Assembly (NCBI GenBank): GCA_003162475.1
Contig: PMOI01000004.1
Location: 190,020-254,019, forward strand
DNA: 64,000 nucleotides
From: Acidimicrobiaceae bacterium
GTDB lineage: Bacteria; Actinomycetota; Acidimicrobiia; Acidimicrobiales; RAAP-2
Reading direction: 5' to 3'
Part shown: in pieces, positions 55,506 to 63,344 of the stretch
Position numbering within the stretch: the first letter of the stretch is position 1
Layout: each line of letters begins with the position of its first letter
Made by a program: the position numbers and the translations under genes
Notes under the pieces: generated by a model
What the model was told of the DNA's origin: nothing
Seen by the model: the letters and a program-made list of their open reading frames with translations, nothing else
Database searches by the model: none

Positions 55506-57221
55506 TTCGTCGTTCGCCTCTCGGCGTGACGGCTTGTGACCACCGCGCAGCCACGACGTGACGGCCGCGAGCAGGCAGATGATGGTCGCGAAGTCGAGGG
55601 CTGGGTGTAGTCCCGATACGAATGCTTTTTGGATGATCGTGGGAAAGAACGTGCGACCAACGACGGTGGCGCGCGAACTCGCGCTCAGTGCCGCCAGCGC
55701 GTGGGGCCCGAGCAGATTGGCCATGGGGTTGTAACCGAGAAACGACGCGAAGAGCGTCGTCACCGGCGGCAGCGTGGCGACGTGGTGCGCGACGTTGGCG
55801 CTCACTCCCTGGCGGGTGAGACCAGTGAAGAGCGCGTGGGGCAGTGTTCTCGAGAGCCCGATGATCATGAGCGTGAAGAAGATGCCAATGGAGATGACCT
55901 GACCGGAGTTCTGGAAGGTCGAGTTCATGCCTGATCCCACGCCTCGGTGCTCGGCCGGCAGGGAGTTCATGACGCTCACGCGATTGGGAGCGGAGAAGGC
56001 ACCCATGGAGAGACCGTTCAAGAACAGCAACAGACCAAACATCGGGTACGAGAAGTTCGCGGGCAGGAACTGTAACAACAAGAACGACGCCGCGGCGCCG
56101 AGCATGCCGCCGACCGTGAAGGGGCGCGACCCGAATCGGTCCGAGAGGAATCCGCACAACGGTCCCGCGACCAAGAAGCCTCCCGTGAGCGGCAACAGCG
56201 CGATGCCGGCCCAGAGCGGGGTGTTCGAGAAGTTGTACCCGTGCAACGGCAGCCAGATTCCCTGGAGCCAGATCACCATCGTGAACATGAGACCGCCGCG
56301 ACCGACGGCCGCGAGCAAGGTGGAGATGCTGCCGGCCGAGAAGGCTCGTATCCGAAAGAGACTGAGACGAAACATCGGATCGTCGGACTTCGTCTCGATG
56401 CGCGCGAAGAGCGCGAGCGAGAGAACGCCGGCGAGTAGACATCCGAGCACGAGTGGACTGGTCCAACCCATGGCGTGCCCGCCGTAGGGCTGAATCCCGT
56501 AGGTAATACCGACCATGAGCGCGATGAGACCGACGGCGAAGGTGAGATTGCCACTCCAGTCGACGTGGTGCAGGCGTTTGGTCGGAACCTCGCGCAACTT
56601 CAGGTAGGCCCAGACGGTGCCGAAGAGTCCGATGGGCACCGAGATGATGAAGATGAGCCGCCACTGAATCGGTCCGAGTAGTCCGCCGAGTACGAGGCCA
56701 ATGAACATGCCCGAGATGCCGGCGATCTGATTGATGCCAATGGCCATGCCCCGTTGACGCTCGGGAAAGGCGTCGGTGAGAATCGCCGTCGAGTTCGCGA
56801 TCAGGAACGCCGCGCCGACACCCTGGAAGAGGCGCATGATCACGAGCCAGAGCGCGGCCGCCGTCCCCGACATCCAGGTGATCGAGAGCAACAACGAGAA
56901 GAAGGTGTAGATGACGAATCCGAGGTTGTACATCCGCACTCGCCCGAGCATGTCGCCGAGTCGCCCGAGACTCACCACCAGCACCGAGGTGACGATCATA
57001 AAGCCGAGGATCATCCACAGCAAGTAGAAGGTATTGCCCGGCTGGAGGGGGTTGATGTTGATGCCCTTGAAGATGTCCGGCAGGGCGATCAAGACAATGG
57101 ACGTGTCGATGGTGGCCATCAAGACGCCGAGCGTCGTGTTGGAGAGCACGACCCACTTGTAACGATCGGAGTCGGGTCGTGGCTCGTCGCGGTGACGGAG
57201 TACCGTCGACGCGACGCTCAC
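55467..57221 (-). CDS. MFS efflux transporter, DHA2 family
   Basis: The 584-residue protein has 14 predicted membrane segments: TIDTSIVLIALPDI in helix one, VSLGRLGDMLGRVRMYNLGF in loop 2-3, the motif C-like GLVLGGLLGPIQWRLIFIISVP, and a long loop late in the protein. GTG 57221 overlaps the stop of the DUF6295 gene (GTGA), and the extended reading upstream would overlap that gene. It forms an operon with the DUF6295 and dienelactone-hydrolase-like genes, suggesting export of a compound processed by them. Confidence 0.9.
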   Translation of the reverse strand: MSVASTVLRHRDEPRPDSDRYKWVVLSNTTLGVLMATIDTSIVLIALPDIFKGININPLQPGNTFYLLWMILGFMIVTSVLVVSLGRLGDMLGRVRMYNLGFVIYTFFSLLLSITWMSGTAAALWLVIMRLFQGVGAAFLIANSTAILTDAFPERQRGMAIGINQIAGISGMFIGLVLGGLLGPIQWRLIFIISVPIGLFGTVWAYLKLREVPTKRLHHVDWSGNLTFAVGLIALMVGITYGIQPYGGHAMGWTSPLVLGCLLAGVLSLALFARIETKSDDPMFRLSLFRIRAFSAGSISTLLAAVGRGGLMFTMVIWLQGIWLPLHGYNFSNTPLWAGIALLPLTGGFLVAGPLCGFLSDRFGSRPFTVGGMLGAAASFLLLQFLPANFSYPMFGLLLFLNGLSMGAFSAPNRVSVMNSLPAEHRGVGSGMNSTFQNSGQVISIGIFFTLMIIGLSRTLPHALFTGLTRQGVSANVAHHVATLPPVTTLFASFLGYNPMANLLGPHALAALSASSRATVVGRTFFPTIIQKAFVSGLHPALDFATIICLLAAVTSWLRGGHKPSRREANDELRVDVLSAPDTN

Positions 57222-57493
57222 GACGCGGATTCGCTCAACAGCCCGATCGGTACGACGTCGAGGGTGTGCAGGATCGCGTTGGCGAGACATCGCGCGCTCT
57301 CGGCACTCAGTTCGAGCGCGACGCGCGCCGACGGACCTTTCGCGGGGTTCAACACGTCGATCAAGAGCGCGTGACCAGCGCCGTAGTGCACGGGGTGGTC
57401 GAAGTAGACCGTCGCGTCGGTGACCTTGGTCCAGCCGTCGGGCGTCTTCGCGCTGCCCTCGATGGTCAGCCTCTCAGTTTGGTAGGTACACAT
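57218..57493 (-). CDS. DUF6295-family small protein
   Basis: The 91-residue protein MCTYQTERLTIEGSAK... continues with a conserved-looking core ATVYFDHPVHYGAGHALLIDV and ELSAESARCLANAIL. I recognise it as the DUF6295 family, of unknown function. AAGGAG lies five bases before the ATG. It is coupled to the MFS gene and follows the hydrolase gene by nine bases, so it likely belongs to the same detoxification or export unit. Confidence 0.85.
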   Translation of the reverse strand: MCTYQTERLTIEGSAKTPDGWTKVTDATVYFDHPVHYGAGHALLIDVLNPAKGPSARVALELSAESARCLANAILHTLDVVPIGLLSESAS

Positions 57494-57502
57494 GGTTGCT
57501 CC

Positions 57503-58243
57503 TTAACCAATGGTGCGGGCGAGGAAGGTGAAGACATCGCGCCAACCTTCGGTCGCCGACTCGGGGCGATACGACGGGCGGTCGGTGGCGAAGAAGGCGT
57601 GGCCCGCGCCGTCGAAGGCGCGGAACGTGAACTCCTTGCCAGCTTTGGTGAGCGCGTCCTCGAACGTTTTCATCTGCTCGGGTGAGGGATTTTGGTCGTC
57701 GGCTCCGAAGAATGCGAGCAGTGGTGCCGAGAGGCCCTCGACTCGATTGATGACTGCCTTGAAGTTGAAGGGCATCTCTGGCGGAGAGTCGATCGTGATG
57801 AATCCGCCGTAACAGACGATGACCGCGTCAAGCGGCAGTTGGCATCCCGCGAGGAACGACTGGCGTCCGCCCGAGCAGAAACCAATGGAGGCGACTTTGC
57901 CGTTCGAGGTGGAAAGCGACTTCAGGTACGTCATCGCGCCCGCCACGTCGAAGACGAGACGCTCATCGGGGACGCCGCCCTGGCTGCGCGCGGTGGCGGC
58001 AGCGTCGTCGCTACTCGCGCCGGGCGCCTCACGGGAGTAGAGGTTCGGCATCAACGCGGCGTAACCGTTGGCGGCGAACCTGCGCGTGATCTCCTTGGTG
58101 GCCTCGTCGTAGCCGGGAAGGTGATGAATCACTACGACCGATCCGTGGTGCTCGACGTCGGTGGGGACAGCTAAGTAGCCCTCTATTTCGTCGCCTCCGC
58201 CGCCATTGAAGGTGATGGTGTCGGCGCGCAGATTGTGCGTCAT
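57503..58243 (-). CDS. Dienelactone hydrolase family protein
   Basis: This alpha/beta hydrolase of 246 residues has the oxyanion region VVVIHHLPGYDEATKE, the Cys nucleophile in GFCSGGRQSF near residue 123, Asp in FFGADDQNPSP and His in FDGAGHAFFA. Cys in place of Ser is typical of dienelactone hydrolases. The natural substrate may be a lactone or ester. ATG 58243 follows AAAGG by six bases. First gene of the MFS operon, divergent from marR. Confidence 0.9.
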   Translation of the reverse strand: MTHNLRADTITFNGGGGDEIEGYLAVPTDVEHHGSVVVIHHLPGYDEATKEITRRFAANGYAALMPNLYSREAPGASSDDAAATARSQGGVPDERLVFDVAGAMTYLKSLSTSNGKVASIGFCSGGRQSFLAGCQLPLDAVIVCYGGFITIDSPPEMPFNFKAVINRVEGLSAPLLAFFGADDQNPSPEQMKTFEDALTKAGKEFTFRAFDGAGHAFFATDRPSYRPESATEGWRDVFTFLARTIG

Positions 58244-58273
58244 GTGCAACCTTTCGCTTGGTGTTCGCCCGAC

Positions 58274-58296
58274 TTTACGTCGATTGCCAACGTAAA
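58274..58296. promoter_or_regulatory. Inverted repeat TTTACGT-N9-ACGTAAA
   Basis: Seven-base arms lie 31 bp upstream of the hydrolase-like ATG and closer to that gene than the repeat at 58314. The two repeats differ in sequence, so they may serve different proteins or modes. Confidence 0.5.
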
Positions 58297-58313
58297 ATCA
58301 CTCGGAATGAATT

Positions 58314-58330
58314 AGTTACTTAAAGTAACT
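58314..58330. promoter_or_regulatory. Inverted repeat AGTTACTT-A-AAGTAACT, probable MarR operator
   Basis: Eight-base perfect arms around one A lie just upstream of the marR -10 hexamer and between the divergent genes. MarR dimers typically bind such 16-18 bp palindromes. Confidence 0.7.
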
Positions 58331-58336
58331 ATGTGC

Positions 58337-58342
58337 TACGTT
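58337..58342 (+). promoter_or_regulatory. -10 element TACGTT for marR (leaderless)
   Basis: TACGTT is six bases (ACCACA) from GTG 58349, supporting that start over the upstream in-frame ATG at 58331. Confidence 0.55.
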
Positions 58343-58348
58343 ACCACA

Positions 58349-58825
58349 GTGACCAAGGCGATGAAAGTACTCACCAGCGACACCACCCTCGAGCGCGAGT
58401 GGGGTCGTCTTCGACGAAGTCAACTTATGCAACTCGTGCGCGCGGGGAGCGAACCGGGTCTCAGTCCCCTAGCGATCGAATTGCTGCGCGCCGTCATGGA
58501 GGCCGGTGAGATACGCGCGTCGGACTTGGCGAACAAACTCTTCGTCACCAAGACGTCGATCAGTCGCTACGTGAACGAGATGTTGAAGGAGAAGCTGCTC
58601 ACCCAACGTCCCGACCCCGCGGACGGCCGCGCGACGCTACTCGGCGTCTCGGCGGCTGGCCGAAAGACACTCGAACAGCGAGAGACCAGGCGCAGCACGG
58701 TGTTGCACGAGCTTTGTGCCGGGTGGCCCGACGGTGACGTCGCCACCCTCACGACGTTGCTCCAGCGCCTCAACGACGGCATCCAAGAGCGCCGCCTCAG
58801 CGAACGACAACTCGCGAAGGACTGA
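58349..58825 (+). CDS. MarR-family transcriptional regulator
   Basis: The 158-residue winged-helix protein has EAGEIRASDLANKLFVTKTSIS as the recognition region and the wing RPDPADGRATLLGVSAAG. It probably represses itself and the divergent hydrolase-DUF6295-MFS operon through the palindromes between them; a second MFS gene converges on its 3' end. The ligand is likely a small phenolic or drug-like compound (family knowledge). GTG 58349 is chosen for its leaderless promoter; ATG 58331 and ATG 58361 are alternatives. Confidence 0.9.
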   Translation: MTKAMKVLTSDTTLEREWGRLRRSQLMQLVRAGSEPGLSPLAIELLRAVMEAGEIRASDLANKLFVTKTSISRYVNEMLKEKLLTQRPDPADGRATLLGVSAAGRKTLEQRETRRSTVLHELCAGWPDGDVATLTTLLQRLNDGIQERRLSERQLAKD

Positions 58826-58839
58826 GGACCCGACGGGCG

Positions 58840-60456
58840 TCACACCTCGTCGGCGACCATGGAGTTCCTCTCGGCGGTACCCGTGAAGTAGGCAATACCT
58901 CCCGAGATGAGGAGTAACAGTCCCGATACCGTCAGGGCGATGTTCAGTCCGTGCGTGAAGGCGCCGAACGCGGCCGCGACCACCTTCTTGATGATGGCGC
59001 GCACGCCGGCGCTGCTCTGGCCACTGACTTTCTCGGCCTGTGCGTTGACGTTTCCGGTGATGACGGCGTTGATGATGATCTGTCGGTACGAAGGCGGTAT
59101 GCCGATTTGAACGAGTCGATGGGTCAGGTTCACGGTGAGTTGACCGTTCACGATCGAGCCCAGTATCGCGACGCCCGTCACGGCGCCGAGCTCTCGACTG
59201 GTGTTGATCGTCGAGGCGGCCATGCCCGAGTTGGCCGCGGGAATACTGATGAGGGCCGTTGCGTTGATGGGCACGACGATGATGCCAAAGCCCACGCCGG
59301 CAACGCCCATCGCGAAGCCTATCGATCCGAGGCCCGCGTGGGGACTGATGAATCTATCGGTGAGGAGTACGCCCACGCCGGCGAGGAAACAACCCAACGT
59401 CATGGGCACGCGCGAACCGACCCGTCCCACCCAGCGGCCCGTGAAGAGAGACGCGACGACCATGCCCGCAAGCATCGGAAGGAAGTCGAGCGCGAGGGTG
59501 TAGGGGCCCACCGAGGCGACGACCTCGAGGTAGAGCGCCACGAAGAAGAAGATGGAGAAGATCGCGAAGTAACTCGTAAAAGCGATCGTCGTCGACCCGG
59601 TGAAGGCTCGATTACGAACCCACTTAACGTTCAACATCGGGTACTTCGTCTTCGACTCGACGATGAAGTAGATGATGAAACTCAGTCCCGCGATCGAATA
59701 GAGCGTGAGGACGCCGCTCGAGTAGTACCCCCACGTCTCACCGGAGATCGTGGCGAACGTGGCCAGCCCGAGCGCGACCGCGGCGAGGACGAAGCCGTAA
59801 CCGTCGATGCGTCGACGGATGTCGTTCACGCTCTCGGGTAGCGCGATGGCCGCGACGACGAGCACGACCGCGCCGAAGATGAAGTTGAACCAGAAGACGG
59901 CACGCCACGACCACAGTCCGACGAGCACACCACCGATGACGGGCCCGAGCGCGAGCGCGAGTCCACTGACCGCGGCCCACGCGCCGAGGGCGCGAGCACG
60001 GGCCTTCTTCTCGGGATAGATGTGTCGGATCATCGACAGGGTGCTCGGCTCCGAGCCTGCCGCCCCGACGCCCATGATGACGCGACCAATGATCAGTTCG
60101 GTGGGCGACCCGGCGAAGGCGCAGACCAGCGATCCGCCGCAGAAGATGACGACGCCGATCAACATGACCTTCTTGCGTCCGAAGTTGTCACCGAGCGAGC
60201 CACAGATCAACATGAGGCTGGCGAAGGCCAGTGCGTAGCCGCCGACGACCCATTGGAGTTGTGTAACGCCGGCGTGCAGTTTGGCCTGCACGCTCGTGAG
60301 GACCGCACTCGCGATGGTGTTGTCGAGGAACGTGAGAAAGAGAATCGCCAGCAGTGATGCGAAACTGAAGTGTCTCTTGAGTTTGTCGGCGATGGTCGTT
60401 CGTCGCTCTTGGAGGGTTCGCGACATGAGGGACGGCGAGCCGTTCTGCTCGTGCAT
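58840..60456 (-). CDS. MFS efflux transporter, DHA2 family
   Basis: This 538-residue protein has 14 membrane segments: LDNTIASAVLTSVQ in helix one, GSLGDNFGRKKVMLIG in loop 2-3 and GPVIGGVLVGLWSWRAVFWFN in helix five. An unusual loop near the C-terminus (about 460-490) is polar. AAAGGGG lies three bases before the ATG. It converges on marR with 14 bp between and is the second pump of this locus. Confidence 0.9.
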   Translation of the reverse strand: MHEQNGSPSLMSRTLQERRTTIADKLKRHFSFASLLAILFLTFLDNTIASAVLTSVQAKLHAGVTQLQWVVGGYALAFASLMLICGSLGDNFGRKKVMLIGVVIFCGGSLVCAFAGSPTELIIGRVIMGVGAAGSEPSTLSMIRHIYPEKKARARALGAWAAVSGLALALGPVIGGVLVGLWSWRAVFWFNFIFGAVVLVVAAIALPESVNDIRRRIDGYGFVLAAVALGLATFATISGETWGYYSSGVLTLYSIAGLSFIIYFIVESKTKYPMLNVKWVRNRAFTGSTTIAFTSYFAIFSIFFFVALYLEVVASVGPYTLALDFLPMLAGMVVASLFTGRWVGRVGSRVPMTLGCFLAGVGVLLTDRFISPHAGLGSIGFAMGVAGVGFGIIVVPINATALISIPAANSGMAASTINTSRELGAVTGVAILGSIVNGQLTVNLTHRLVQIGIPPSYRQIIINAVITGNVNAQAEKVSGQSSAGVRAIIKKVVAAAFGAFTHGLNIALTVSGLLLLISGGIAYFTGTAERNSMVADEV

Positions 60457-60604
60457 GCGCCCCTTTCAAGTCACGACGTCTCCGGGGTCGAGATCCGACG
60501 CCATCGACTGCTCTCACTGTCCACTACGTACCGCTCTTGTCGAGGCGAGCCCCGGCGTGCTGGCCCACGCGAGCGGTGTCGCCACCCGGGTGAACGAGGT
60601 GAAA

Positions 60605-61066
60605 CTACTTCTTCGCTGGTGCCTTAAAGGTGATGAGTCCAACGGCGCTGTCGCCACCGGTCGCGTTGCCCACGCTCACGGCGCAGTTCTTAAGGTTCGT
60701 TTTGGCCGTACCGCACGTACCCGCGCCCTTACCAGTCCCCACTTTGCCCGTGGAGACCTTGAAGGTCGTCCTCGGCAAGAGTCCGGTGGAGGTAATGGTC
60801 GCGTACGGTGGAATGCCATTCACCGAGCAGCCCGATTGGCCCTTGGCCTTGGCGAGACATTCGACGAGGTAGACCGTGTCGCCGGCTTTGAAGCCTCTGC
60901 CCGAGACGTGGACGGCTTCGCCGTTGTGCAGATTCGTCGAAGGGGAGACGACAACCTTCGGTCCCGTTGCCGCGGACACACTCGAGACGCTCACCAGGCC
61001 GCTCGAAAGGCCCGTGATACCTATCAGCGCGATACTCAGTACGGCGCGAAGTCCTCTAGTCGACAT
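60605..61066 (-). CDS. Neocarzinostatin-fold secreted protein
   Basis: The 153-residue precursor has a Sec signal (MSTRGLRAVLSIALIGITG) and a mature domain of about 120 residues resembling neocarzinostatin/macromomycin: VVVSPSTNLHNGEAVHVSG, FKAGDTVYLVECL and a late NCAVSVGNATGGDS. Four Cys fit two disulfides. In Streptomyces this fold carries enediynes, but many family members are orphan secreted proteins; no enediyne genes are here. GGAGG precedes the ATG. It is 148 bp upstream of the MFS gene on the same strand. Confidence 0.85.
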   Translation of the reverse strand: MSTRGLRAVLSIALIGITGLSSGLVSVSSVSAATGPKVVVSPSTNLHNGEAVHVSGRGFKAGDTVYLVECLAKAKGQSGCSVNGIPPYATITSTGLLPRTTFKVSTGKVGTGKGAGTCGTAKTNLKNCAVSVGNATGGDSAVGLITFKAPAKK

Positions 61067-61351
61067 TGCACTTCCTCCCTGATTGCCCTAGTTCGCCGAT
61101 GTCTTCGAGATTGCGCCACTCGTGTCGACGTGGCAACAGCCGCGAATAGTTCGACGTTGCACCTTCTTTCTCAGCGTAGTCAGGTCGTCCTCGAACCATT
61201 CACCCTGAATCTGTGTAATGAACGTGATTCCACCAGAATCAAAGGGCAACGCGTCACGACAGTGGAAAGTTCGTCCAATCGCTCGGCGCGTCGCGATTCG
61301 CGCGTCCTCAGTAGTTTTGGAAAGCTGATAGCGACGTTTCTCTCGCGCTGA

Positions 61352-61810
61352 CTAATCCGCTAAGTGACCGGTTGTTTTACTCCACTGGTCTAAGAGACCA
61401 ATGAAATCCTCGGAGCGGATGAGATCCTCGTGCGCGGCGGATCGAATGGCGGTGAGGATGTCGCGAATCGAACGGTCTCTGCCGAGGTAGCGCACGCAAC
61501 CGGCGCCGAAGGACTGCGCTCGAACGTCGCGGTCGACGCTGCTCGAGAGCATGACGACGCGCGTGTCGGGAAACTCTTCGAGAATCTTTCGGACGACGTC
61601 GACACCGTCGCCGCCGGGCAGTCGATAGTTCACGAGGACGACGTCGGGTCGATCGCGTCGAACGACGTCAAGTGCGTCGGCCATGGTGGCAGCAACGTCG
61701 ACGAGCACGAGATCCTTCTCCTTTGAGATGGAGAGAGCCAGCATCTCAGAGACCATGATGTGGTCATCGACAACGGCAACTCTTATGGGAGCAGCCGACA
61801 AGTTACCCAT
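61352..61810 (-). CDS. Stand-alone response-regulator receiver domain with Asn at the phospho-acceptor site
   Basis: The 152-residue protein has the receiver-fold acidic pair (Asp15-Asp16 in VAVVDDH) and a REC core PDVVLVNYRLPGGDGVDVV, in which the phospho-acceptor Asp is Asn61 (codon AAC). The Thr/Ser is Ser (MLSSS) and the conserved Lys is Arg (YLGRD). There is no output domain after about residue 125. It may be a phosphorylation-independent binding partner. The resemblance is to NarL/LuxR-type receivers that have lost the HTH. Confidence 0.85.
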   Translation of the reverse strand: MGNLSAAPIRVAVVDDHIMVSEMLALSISKEKDLVLVDVAATMADALDVVRRDRPDVVLVNYRLPGGDGVDVVRKILEEFPDTRVVMLSSSVDRDVRAQSFGAGCVRYLGRDRSIRDILTAIRSAAHEDLIRSEDFIGLLDQWSKTTGHLAD

Positions 61811-62056
61811 AGACCATTAAGGCTACCTACCACGTTTCAAAGAACACGCGAGAATCTTGCGCATTTCATAGTCAGTTTCCATGATCTTTTGTTTGGTACC
61901 TCACGATTCCTCAACGCGTGAAAGGGTATTGCGCAGTGTGACATCGTGCCCACGTATCGCGCGTTGTTAAAGAATTTTGTTTTGAGCACGCGTTCAATCT
62001 GTGAACGCTCTGTGTAAAGAGAGAAGTATTTCGCTTACGTTGCGAGAACGTGCGCG
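61811..62056. other. Intergenic region with an inverted repeat
   Basis: About 245 bp between the receiver-protein start and the end of the kor-linked small gene. It holds GCGTTCA-ATCTG-TGAACGC at 61990-62008 (seven-base arms). No gene is supported. The local sequence is AT-richer than the genes around it. Confidence 0.35.
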
Positions 62057-62242
62057 CTACGACGTCGCTGGATGGCGTTCCGTCTCGGCGAAAACCCGCC
62101 CTGCACTCTCGCCTTGGTCATCGACGGGGCACGGTTCGACGTGCGCATCGTCGAGGACGCCGCCGCACGTTTCGCAAAGTAGGTGGGCGTAGCAGGCACT
62201 CTCGCCTCCAAGAAACACTTCGATCTCTCGACGCTTCTTCAT
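62057..62242 (-). CDS. Small cysteine-containing protein linked to korAB
   Basis: The 61-residue protein begins MKKRREIEVFLGGESACYAH and has Cys residues at about 18, 25, 28 and 40, with CETC (CxxC) in the middle, enough for a small zinc or iron site. GAGG lies five bases before the ATG. It is 28 bp downstream of korB on the same strand, so co-transcription is likely. No family was recognised; a partner of the ferredoxin oxidoreductase is only a guess. Confidence 0.55.
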   Translation of the reverse strand: MKKRREIEVFLGGESACYAHLLCETCGGVLDDAHVEPCPVDDQGESAGRVFAETERHPATS

Positions 62243-62270
62243 GGTCACCTCGTTCGCGACGTTCGCGTAG

Positions 62271-63344
62271 CTAGCGGAAGTCCTCTTGCAGTCTCGCCAA
62301 CTCGGCGGCCCCCGGGCAGAGATCCGCGTAGGGCACGCTGTTCAGTCCGGCCTCGGGGGTGTGGTTGAGTTCGTGCATCTCTTGGCTCGACTCGTTGAGG
62401 TAGAGAAGACCCGTTGCGATCTCGCCGCGACTCTGACGATCGCGAATGTACTCTTCGACGTTCTGACGATCACTGGGGTCGTACCCGTCGGGGACGGAGC
62501 GAAATCGCAGGACGCTACCGTCGTGCATGGTGACGGCCTTCGCGCCGTCACTCGGAATCTTCTCGCGGATTGGAACTTGAATGGGTACGAAGTCCGACTG
62601 AACTTCGAAGTCGGTTTGGACCTCTTTCACTTCGTGCTGGCGAACGAACTTGTAGCTCTTGGTCGAGCTCTCGTGATCGTTGAACGTCACGCACGGTGAG
62701 ATCACGTCGATGAGAGCGAAGCCGTGGTGCTTGACGGCGGCCTTCAGGATCGGAATTAACTGTTCCTTGTCCCCGGAGAAACTCCGAGCGAGGAACGTCG
62801 CGCCAAGCGTCAGGCCCAACATGATGGGATCGATCGGCGCGAGCAGGTTGGGCTCACCCTTCTTTGGCGCCGAACCAATGTCCGCCGACGCCGAGAGCTG
62901 GCCCTTGGTGAGTCCGTACACCCCATTGTTCTCGATGACGTAGACCATATTGACGTTGCGACGCATGGCGTGCATGAGGTGACCAAGGCCGATCGAAAGC
63001 GAGTCGCCGTCGCCCGAGATCCCGATATAGGTCAGTTCTCGATTGGCCGCGTTGGCGCCGGTGGCGATGGTGGCCATGCGACCGTGCGCGCTGTTGAAGC
63101 CGTGCGCACCGCGAACGAAGTACGTCGGCGTCTTTGAGGAACAGCCAATGCCGCTCAACTTCGCAATTCGGTTTGGTGGCGTCGAGAGTTCGAAGAAGGC
63201 GTGGCTGATCGCGGCCGTGACCGAATCGTGGCCGCATCCCGCGCACAGTGTCGACATCGCGCCCTCGTAGTCGCGCACCGTGAGCCCGATCTCATTCTTC
63301 GGCAGTGGGTTAAGGGGTATGAAGGGTTTGAGAATCGAAGGCAT
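62271..63344 (-). CDS. korB: 2-oxoacid:ferredoxin oxidoreductase beta subunit (KorB type)
   Basis: The 357-residue subunit binds TPP and an iron-sulfur cluster: CAGCGHDSVTAAI near residue 35, GIGCSSKTPTYF, and the TPP motif GDGDSLSIGLGHLMHAMRRN followed by IENNGVYGLTKGQ. With KorA it makes acyl-CoA from 2-oxoglutarate or related 2-oxo acids, reducing ferredoxin. ATG overlaps the korA stop (TAATG). Confidence 0.93.
   Translation of the reverse strand: MPSILKPFIPLNPLPKNEIGLTVRDYEGAMSTLCAGCGHDSVTAAISHAFFELSTPPNRIAKLSGIGCSSKTPTYFVRGAHGFNSAHGRMATIATGANAANRELTYIGISGDGDSLSIGLGHLMHAMRRNVNMVYVIENNGVYGLTKGQLSASADIGSAPKKGEPNLLAPIDPIMLGLTLGATFLARSFSGDKEQLIPILKAAVKHHGFALIDVISPCVTFNDHESSTKSYKFVRQHEVKEVQTDFEVQSDFVPIQVPIREKIPSDGAKAVTMHDGSVLRFRSVPDGYDPSDRQNVEEYIRDRQSRGEIATGLLYLNESSQEMHELNHTPEAGLNSVPYADLCPGAAELARLQEDFR

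Noticed and set aside
55423..57156. Second minus-strand frame of 577 codons over the MFS gene
   Set aside because: It is a shifted reading of the same strand; the frame ending at 55467 encodes 14 membrane helices with family motifs, while this one is Arg/His-rich.
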